Shown here: piece by piece, positions 58,306 through 64,000 of the stretch
Position numbering within the stretch: the stretch's first letter is position 1
How the letters are laid out: the number at the start of each line of letters is the position of its first letter
NCBI RefSeq assembly: GCF_000263715.2
Contig: NZ_CM001514.1
Span: forward strand, 3,351,674 to 3,415,673
Origin: Pseudomonas synxantha BG33R
Lineage (GTDB): Bacteria > Pseudomonadota > Gammaproteobacteria > Pseudomonadales > Pseudomonadaceae
Length of the DNA: 64,000 bases
Direction of reading: 5' to 3'
The notes under the pieces: model-generated
The model's database searches: none
What the model was told of the DNA's origin: nothing
Seen by the model: only the letters and a program-made list of their open reading frames with translations
Made by a program: the position numbers and the translations under genes

Positions 58306-59076
58306 TTAGCTTAGCCGTTCACATTGATAAGCCTGGGTCTGATACGGGAAGGCCACGGTGTCACGGCCTCGCAGGGCGGGATGGGTGTCTATCAGCGTGC
58401 GCAGTTGCGCGGTGACCGTGGCCTTTTGCGCGGCTGGCAACGCGGCGATAAAGCTCACCGAGAGAAAACGATCCATGATCACTTCCTGTGGGCTGCCCAC
58501 ATGGTGGTAGGCAAAACAGGTTTTTTGCGGCGCGCGAAAATACTCACCGGTAAAGGGTACGCGCCAGTGCCCGGTATGAAAACGTGGGGTGTCGCCCTCG
58601 TAAGGCGTGATGATTTCGGTGATCGCCGCCACCCAGTCCACCGATTCATCGCGCACGTTCCACACCAGTCCCAGGCACCCTTTTGGCTTGAGCACGCGGT
58701 GGATCTCTGCCAGTGCAGCGCGGGTCGAGAACCAGTGAAACGCCTGGGCACACACGAGTGCGTCGACACTGGCGGACGCCAGGGGGATGGATTCGGCGGT
58801 GCCGTCGAGCAAACGTACATCCGGCAACAGCTTGGACAACTGCGCGCCCATGGCCGCTACCGGTTCGACCGCAATCACCGTCGGCGCCAGGCTGCAGAGC
58901 AAACGGGTGAACTTGCCAGTACCGGCACCGAGGTCAACCACCGTCGATTGAGCATCGATGCCCAGCGCGTCGGCCAGCCAGCCGGTGAGTTGCCGGGGGT
59001 AATCAGGGCGCCCCTGAGCGTAAGTGACAGCCTGGGTAGAGAAACCCTGTTGAGCAGACGTGTGGACACCAGACAT
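58306..59076 (-). CDS. Class I SAM-dependent methyltransferase
   Basis: 256 residues from the ATG at 59076, with GAGGAGAG upstream; a longer frame to 59415 is antisense to the sensor kinase. Motif I is VVDLGAGTGKFTRLL, with the acidic end of strand 2 in VIAVEPVAAM, then LLDGTAESIPLASASVDALVCAQAFHWF, typical of the Methyltransf_11 group. The substrate is unknown; relatives include small-molecule methyltransferases such as those acting on aconitate or quinones. It lies 59 bp downstream of the sensor kinase on the same strand and may share its transcript. Confidence 0.9.
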   Translation of the reverse strand: MSGVHTSAQQGFSTQAVTYAQGRPDYPRQLTGWLADALGIDAQSTVVDLGAGTGKFTRLLCSLAPTVIAVEPVAAMGAQLSKLLPDVRLLDGTAESIPLASASVDALVCAQAFHWFSTRAALAEIHRVLKPKGCLGLVWNVRDESVDWVAAITEIITPYEGDTPRFHTGHWRVPFTGEYFRAPQKTCFAYHHVGSPQEVIMDRFLSVSFIAALPAAQKATVTAQLRTLIDTHPALRGRDTVAFPYQTQAYQCERLS

Positions 59077-59135
59077 TGCCAATCTCTCCTCGGGTAAAGC
59101 GGGGCGCACAGTGTGCGCCCTTCCCCGCGGTTTTT

Positions 59136-60440
59136 CTAATCGGCCTGGCTGGGCAACCACACCCGGAACCGCGCACCGCCAAGGGGCGATGCCAGGGCCG
59201 TCAACGTGCCGCCTTGGGCCTCCAGGGCACGTCGGCTGATTGCCAGGCCCAGGCCAAAACCGCCGGTGGCGCGGTCGCGGCTGCGATCCAGGCGGTAGAA
59301 CGGCTCGAAGATGCGTTCGCGCTGGTCCATCGGTATGCCGATGCCGTCGTCGTCCACCCAGATTTCGCAGCCGTTGGGACACACCTTGACCCCAACCTGA
59401 ATGCGTTTGTCGCAATAGCGCGTCGCGTTGCGCAGCAGGTTCTGCAAGGCACGGGCGGTAAGGCGCGGGTCGAGGCTGAAGCGCTCCACGGTGCAGTCGA
59501 GCGCCACGTCGATGACAATCTCGGGGTTTTCCAGCTCGTCGTCGACGCTGCCCAGCACGCTGTCGATAAACTCATCGAGCGCAACCTCGACCCGTTCGGG
59601 CAATTGCGCGGGATTTTGCAGGCGGCTGTAGGACAGCAACTCCAGCACCAGCTCATCCAGCTCGCGAATATGCGCCACCAGGCTTTGCAGGCGCTCGCGA
59701 CTGGCCTGGGGCAAGTCTTCGGAAAGCGCCAGCGCCAGGCCGAAATCCAGGCGGGTGAGCGGTGTGCGCAGTTCGTGGGAGACCGCATTGAGCAAGTCGC
59801 GCTGCTGGTTCAGCAGGTGCTCGATATCGTCGGCCATGGTGTCGAACACCGTCGCCAGGCTGCCGATGCTGGAGCTGGGCGGAAGGCGCGTACGCTCCCC
59901 GAGGTGGCCCTTGCCCAACAGCGCGGCGGTGCTTTTGAGGCGCTCCAGGTCTCGCCAGTGAGGACGCAGCCACACCAGCAGGCACGCCAGCAGCGCCGCG
60001 CCGATCAGCACGTTCATCGACCAGTACAGCAGGTTCATGTCCAGCGGGTCCGGCGGAATGGTCAGCTTGACCGCGAACTGCTGGTTGATCGGCGAGCTGA
60101 TTTCTTCCATCCAGCCCCACTCGCCCAGACGGATCACCGACTTGCCTTGCTCCAGCAGTTGTTCTTCCTGCGGCGTATAGCGAGCGTCCTGGCGCAGCAA
60201 CAGTTCAACCTTCAATGGCGCAAAATCGCGGCTCAACTGGTCGGTCACCTGGGACCAGTGTTCCACGGGTGCGCGCTGGTATTGCTTGACCATCAGCTTT
60301 TGCAGGCCGCGGGACTGTTCGATGTTGTAGTCCATGTAGCGGTGTTCGAACAGTTGGATCACCAGCTTGGGAATCAGAAAGATGGCTGCGCTGTAGGTGA
60401 CGATAGTGATCAGGTAGAGGCGTAGCAGCACACGGAACAT
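59136..60440 (-). CDS. Sensor histidine kinase, RstB-like
   Basis: 434 residues. Two membrane segments (residues about 8-28 and 148-168) flank a periplasmic sensor of about 120 residues. HAMP follows, starting at WLRPHWRDLERL as in E. coli RstB. HisKA is DLLNAVSHELRTPLTRLDF with the phospho-His. The ATP-binding domain has LQNLLRNATRYC, DDDGIGIP and FGLGLAISRRAL. The gene lies 3 bp after its response regulator. The signal is unknown; the divergent RND pump genes are candidate targets. Confidence 0.93.
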   Translation of the reverse strand: MFRVLLRLYLITIVTYSAAIFLIPKLVIQLFEHRYMDYNIEQSRGLQKLMVKQYQRAPVEHWSQVTDQLSRDFAPLKVELLLRQDARYTPQEEQLLEQGKSVIRLGEWGWMEEISSPINQQFAVKLTIPPDPLDMNLLYWSMNVLIGAALLACLLVWLRPHWRDLERLKSTAALLGKGHLGERTRLPPSSSIGSLATVFDTMADDIEHLLNQQRDLLNAVSHELRTPLTRLDFGLALALSEDLPQASRERLQSLVAHIRELDELVLELLSYSRLQNPAQLPERVEVALDEFIDSVLGSVDDELENPEIVIDVALDCTVERFSLDPRLTARALQNLLRNATRYCDKRIQVGVKVCPNGCEIWVDDDGIGIPMDQRERIFEPFYRLDRSRDRATGGFGLGLAISRRALEAQGGTLTALASPLGGARFRVWLPSQAD

Positions 60441-60443
60441 GGT

Positions 60444-61145
60444 TCAGCATTCCCACTCGGAGCGGCTGAACAGATAGCCCTTGCCCCACACGGTCTTGAT
60501 CTTGCGCGCCTCGCCGGCGTGGTCGTCGAACTTGCGCCGCAACTTGGAAATGGCCACGTCCACCGAGCGATCGGTACCGTTGAACTCGATGCCCCGCAGG
60601 CGTTGCAGGATCTGGTCGCGGCTGAGCACTTCACCGGCGTGGCGCGCCAGTACCACCAGCAGGTTGTATTCACCGCTGGACAGCTCCACCGCCTGCTCGC
60701 GCCAGGTGACGGTGCGTTCCGACAGGTCGATGCACAGGTTGCCCATGATGATCCGGTCGTTGGCCACCTGAGGCTCGGAGAGGCTGCTACGGCGCAACAG
60801 CGTGCGCACCCGGGCCAGCAGCACGCGCGGCTCGCAGGGTTTGGTCACATAATCGTCGGCCCCCATTTCCAGGCCCAGCACCTGGTCGTGGCTGTCGTCG
60901 CGGGCGGTCAGCATCAGGATCGGCAGGCCCGCCGAGTCGGCGCGCAGCAGGCGGCAGACTTGCAGGCCGTCCAGGCCCGGCAACATCAGGTCGAGGATCA
61001 CCAGGTCCGGTGGGTTCAGACGCGCACGTTCGCGGACGTGGTCGCCACGGCTGAGCACGCTGACGTGATAGCCATTGCGTTCCAGGTAGCTGGCAATCAG
61101 CTCGGAAAGTGCGGCGTCGTCTTCGACCAGAAGGATGTTGGGCAT
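60444..61145 (-). CDS. OmpR/PhoB-family response regulator, RstA-like
   Basis: 233 residues from the ATG at 61145; the frame open to 61229 would add 28 residues encoded by a REP palindrome. The receiver domain has EDDAA, a phospho-acceptor Asp in LVILDLMLPG, Thr in MLTARDDS and Lys in YVTKPCEP. The C-terminal winged helix ends GTDRSVDVAISKLRRKF and KTVWGKGYLF. It works with the kinase directly downstream. Divergent from the RND adaptor gene at 61372, which it may control. Confidence 0.94.
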   Translation of the reverse strand: MPNILLVEDDAALSELIASYLERNGYHVSVLSRGDHVRERARLNPPDLVILDLMLPGLDGLQVCRLLRADSAGLPILMLTARDDSHDQVLGLEMGADDYVTKPCEPRVLLARVRTLLRRSSLSEPQVANDRIIMGNLCIDLSERTVTWREQAVELSSGEYNLLVVLARHAGEVLSRDQILQRLRGIEFNGTDRSVDVAISKLRRKFDDHAGEARKIKTVWGKGYLFSRSEWEC

Positions 61146-61190
61146 AGGGTGTTTCCAGAAAATACACTGATAAGTCGTACACAAATCCCA

Positions 61191-61217
61191 TGTGGGAGGG
61201 GGCAGGCCCCTCCCACA
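61191..61217. repeat. REP hairpin between the response regulator and the RND operon
   Basis: TGTGGGAGGGG and CCCCTCCCACA form an 11-bp stem over five bases, in the 226-bp gap between divergent genes. It is a deletion form of the GGGAGGGGGCTTGCTCCC REP type. Confidence 0.8.
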
Positions 61218-61371
61218 TTGAATCTTCAATAATTGCAGGATTGTGCAAGGATATACGCCCCCAGCCGACTATGGGCCGTACCTTACACTTCTTCACACAC
61301 GACCTACACAGCTTCACAGCACCACGGCGCAGGTGACTCTAGGATGCGCCAGTCAATATTGGGATAAGAGC

Positions 61372-62514
61372 ATGTCGAAGAATCTATTTGCGCCGTTTTG
61401 CCTGTTGGCCCTCACACTGGCGCTGAGCGCGTGTGGTCAGTCTGCAGACGAGGCGCCGGAAATGCCCCTGGCCAAAGTGCGCATCGAAACCCTGCAGGCC
61501 AAGCCCCTGTCCATTACCAGCGAACTGAGCGGGCGTATCGCCGCGCCGCGCATTGCCGAAGTGCGTGCCCGAGTGGCCGGTGTGGTCATGCAGCGTGTGT
61601 TCAAGGAAGGTCACGATGTGAAACAGGGCGACGTGCTGTTGCGCATCGACCCGGCGCCCTTCAAGGCCGACCTGGACAGCGCCCAGGCCAACCTGAGCAA
61701 GGCCGAAGCCAATGCGTTCCAGGCCCGCCTGCAAGAGCAGCGCTACAGCCAGTTGGTTGAAGGCAACGCCATCAGCGGCCAGGAATACGACAACGCCCGC
61801 GCCGCCCTGCGCCAGACCAACGCAGAGGTTGCTGCGCAAAAGGCTGCCGTCGAGCGCGCCAGGCTGAACCTGGGCTATGCCACCGTGACCGCGCCGATTT
61901 CCGGGCGCATCGGCCGTGCCCTGGTGACCGAAGGCGCGCTGGTCGGCCAGAACGAAGCCACGCCGCTGGCGATCATCCAGCAACTGGACCCGATCCACGC
62001 CGACCTCACCCAGTCCACCCGTGAGCTCAATGACCTGCGCCGCGCCTTTCGTGCCGGCAGCCTGAAACAGGTCGGCCAGGACCAGGCCAAGGCCACCCTG
62101 ATCCAGGACGACGGCAGCCTGTACCCGTTGCCGGGCAAACTGCTGTTCGCCGAGATCAGCGTCGACCCAGGCACCGGGCAAATCATTTTGCGCAGCGAGT
62201 TCCCCAACCCGGACCTCGACCTGTTGCCCGGCAGCTTTGTACGGGTACGCCTGGAGCAGGCGGTCGACAAGCAAGGCATCAGCGTGCCGCAACGCGCCAT
62301 CACCCGTGACAGCGCCGGCATCCCGATGGTGCTGCTGCTGGACGCCGAGCAGACCGTCAGCCAGCAGCCGGTGGAATTGGGCGCGGTGATCGAAGATCGC
62401 TGGATCGTCAGCAGCGGCCTCAAGCCAGGCGATCGCATTATCGTCGAGGGCCTGCAACATGCACGCCCCGGCGAAAAAGTTGAAGTGGACGACAGCCCGC
62501 TCGTAAAGGAATAA
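61372..62514 (+). CDS. RND efflux periplasmic adaptor lipoprotein, MexC-like
   Basis: 380 residues. The signal peptide MSKNLFAPFCLLALTLALSAC ends in a lipobox (LSAC), so it is a membrane-anchored lipoprotein. The lipoyl halves AEVRARVAGVVMQRVFKEGHDVKQGDVLLRID and VTAPISGRIGRALVTEGALVGQ flank a coiled coil. The wording resembles MexC/AcrA adaptors. It links the permease that follows after 6 bp to an outer-membrane channel that is beyond the window or elsewhere. Divergent from the RstAB-like genes. Confidence 0.92.
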   Translation: MSKNLFAPFCLLALTLALSACGQSADEAPEMPLAKVRIETLQAKPLSITSELSGRIAAPRIAEVRARVAGVVMQRVFKEGHDVKQGDVLLRIDPAPFKADLDSAQANLSKAEANAFQARLQEQRYSQLVEGNAISGQEYDNARAALRQTNAEVAAQKAAVERARLNLGYATVTAPISGRIGRALVTEGALVGQNEATPLAIIQQLDPIHADLTQSTRELNDLRRAFRAGSLKQVGQDQAKATLIQDDGSLYPLPGKLLFAEISVDPGTGQIILRSEFPNPDLDLLPGSFVRVRLEQAVDKQGISVPQRAITRDSAGIPMVLLLDAEQTVSQQPVELGAVIEDRWIVSSGLKPGDRIIVEGLQHARPGEKVEVDDSPLVKE

Positions 62515-62520
62515 CCCGTC

Positions 62521-64000
62521 ATGCCGCAGTTCTTTATTGACCGCCCGATTTTCGCCTGGGTGGTGGCCCTGTTTATCCTGCTGGCCGGTTTCCTGGCCAT
62601 CCCGCAGTTGCCGGTGGCCCAGTACCCCAACGTCGCGCCACCGAAGGTGGAAATCTACGCGGTGTACCCGGGTGCCTCGGCCCAGACCCTGGACGAAAGC
62701 GTGGTCAGCCTGATCGAGCAGGAGCTCAACGGCGCTGATCACCTGCTGTATTTCGAATCCCAGAGCAGCCTGGGTTCGGCGACGATCACCGCGACCTTCC
62801 AGCCGGGCACCGACCCGGAAATGGCCCAGGTGGATGTGCAGAACCGCCTCAAGGTGGTCGAGCCGCGCCTGCCGCAAGCGGTTACCCAGCAAGGCTTACA
62901 GGTGGAAAAAGTCTCCGCCGGCTTCCTGCTGCTGGTGACCCTGACCTCCAACGACGGCAAACTCGACGACGTTGCGCTCAGCGACTACCTGGCGCGCAAC
63001 GTGATGAACGAACTCAAGCGCCTGGACGGCGTCGGCAAGGCCCAGTTGTATGGCGCCGAGCGGGCGATGCGTATCTGGATCGACCCGCAGAAGCTGATCG
63101 GTTTCAACCTCACGCCAGCGGACGTCAACGCTGCAATCAGTGCGCAGAACGCCCAGGTCTCGGCAGGCAGCATTGGTGACTTGCCGGGCACCAACACCCA
63201 GGAAATCACCGCGGCGATCCTGGTCAAGGGGCAATTGTCGACCCCGGCGGAGTTTGCCGACATCGTGCTCAAGGCCAACCCCGACGGCTCCACCGTGCGC
63301 ATCGGCGATGTGGCGCGCGTGGAAGTCGGCAGCCAGGAATACCAGTTCTCCACGCGTCTGAACGGCAAGCCCTCCACCGCCGTCAGCGTGCAGCTGTCGC
63401 CGGGCGCCAACGCGCTGAGTACCGCAACCTTGGTGCGGGCGAAGATGGATGAACTGTCGCGCTACTTCCCGGCCAATGTGGAATACAAGATTCCGTACGA
63501 CACCTCGCCATTCGTCAAGGTCTCGATCACCAAGGTGGTCTACACCTTGCTTGAGGCCATGGCGCTGGTGTTTGCGGTGATGTTCCTGTTCCTGCAGAAC
63601 GTGCGCTACACCCTGATCCCCACGCTGGTGGTGCCGATTGCGCTGATGGGCACCTTTGCCACCATGTTGCTACTGGGCTTCTCGATCAACGTGCTGACCA
63701 TGTTCGGCATGGTGCTGGCCATCGGCATCCTGGTGGACGATGCCATCGTGGTGGTGGAAAACGTCGAGCGCATCATGGCCACCGAGGGCCTGTCGCCCAA
63801 GGACGCGACCAAGAAAGCCATGGGCCAGATCACCGGCGCCATCATCGGTATTACCCTGGTGCTGGTGGCGGTGTTCTTGCCGATGGCATTCATGCCGGGC
63901 TCGGTGGGCGTGATCTACCAGCAGTTCTCGCTGTCGATGGCCACCTCGATCCTGTTCTCGGCGTTCCTGGCCCTGACCTTGACGCCGGCCCTGTGTGCCA
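62521..64000 (+). CDS. RND efflux permease (AcrB/MexD-like), cut by the window end
   Basis: The frame is open from ATG 62521 to the window edge, giving the first 493 residues of about 1040. MPQFFIDRPIFAWVVALFILLAG is the first helix of HAE1 pumps; the porter-domain segment VYPGASAQTLDESVVSLIEQELNG and the TM4 relay AIGILVDDAIVVVENVERIM are intact. It has the AcrB/MexB/MexD style rather than that of MuxB/MuxC at 29-35 kb, so the window holds two unlike RND systems. Confidence 0.94.
   Translation, partial: MPQFFIDRPIFAWVVALFILLAGFLAIPQLPVAQYPNVAPPKVEIYAVYPGASAQTLDESVVSLIEQELNGADHLLYFESQSSLGSATITATFQPGTDPEMAQVDVQNRLKVVEPRLPQAVTQQGLQVEKVSAGFLLLVTLTSNDGKLDDVALSDYLARNVMNELKRLDGVGKAQLYGAERAMRIWIDPQKLIGFNLTPADVNAAISAQNAQVSAGSIGDLPGTNTQEITAAILVKGQLSTPAEFADIVLKANPDGSTVRIGDVARVEVGSQEYQFSTRLNGKPSTAVSVQLSPGANALSTATLVRAKMDELSRYFPANVEYKIPYDTSPFVKVSITKVVYTLLEAMALVFAVMFLFLQNVRYTLIPTLVVPIALMGTFATMLLLGFSINVLTMFGMVLAIGILVDDAIVVVENVERIMATEGLSPKDATKKAMGQITGAIIGITLVLVAVFLPMAFMPGSVGVIYQQFSLSMATSILFSAFLALTLTPALCA

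Noticed and set aside
59077..59415. Upstream extension of the methyltransferase frame
   Set aside because: It is antisense-phase sequence of the sensor kinase gene; motif order and ribosome site favour ATG 59076.

Overview
The window reads as chromosomal DNA of a Pseudomonas fluorescens-group bacterium. Base composition is GC-rich. It carries the complete mannitol operon layout known from P. fluorescens (mtlR-mtlEFGKDYZ), a MuxABC-OpmB efflux operon, several Pseudomonas-restricted small families (DUF1652, DUF3203, DUF6124) and many REP/REPIN-type intergenic palindromes of at least four sequence types. There are no rRNA or tRNA genes, no prophage, no transposase and no CRISPR array.

Layout. 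1-10 kb: end of a TSUP permease, nudC with a crotonase, a UPF0149 protein, a stand-alone EPSP synthase (aroA), a quinone reductase divergent from its TetR-type regulator with twin operator-like sites, a GNAT protein, a secreted CAP-domain protein, a hybrid sensor kinase and a membrane sensor that ends where a GGDEF domain should start. 10.8-18.6 kb: glgE, treS/maltokinase fusion and glgB, the GlgE route from trehalose to branched alpha-glucan. 18.7-25.3 kb: a proline-rich micro-gene, an unrecognised effector-like protein, MgtC-like protein, DUF3203, orphan ccoG, a MocR-type regulator and an SDR. 25.3-36.7 kb: an MHYT-GGDEF-EAL protein and muxABC-opmB. 37-49.4 kb: tpx, a lone glycosyltransferase, mtlR, a DUF6124 gene behind a strongly structured leader, and the mtl operon. 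In this operon mannitol is imported (MtlEFGK), oxidised to fructose (MtlD) and phosphorylated (MtlZ); MtlY is a xylulokinase. REPINs sit inside the operon. 49.6-54.2 kb: a short threonine dehydratase behind a textbook-type attenuator, a broken ParD-like gene joined to map, and an RLAN/RimK ATP-grasp ligase divergent from a GNAT gene. 54.3-58.2 kb: sfnG and sfnB, divergent, each with a sigma-54-type promoter, then a TSUP permease. 58.3-64 kb: a methyltransferase, a RstAB-like two-component system and a second RND efflux operon cut by the window end.

Most interesting signals: (1) the Ile/Thr attenuator in front of the threonine dehydratase; (2) the structured leader RNA of the DUF6124 gene; (3) a REP-bounded intergenic repeat in two copies (about 22.6 and 56.9 kb) whose hairpins show compensatory changes, one copy carrying an extra cassette of about 100 bp with 12-bp inverted ends; (4) paired sigma-54 promoters and a shared palindrome between sfnG and sfnB; (5) a ParD-like gene with a single in-frame stop below an intact 24-bp palindrome.
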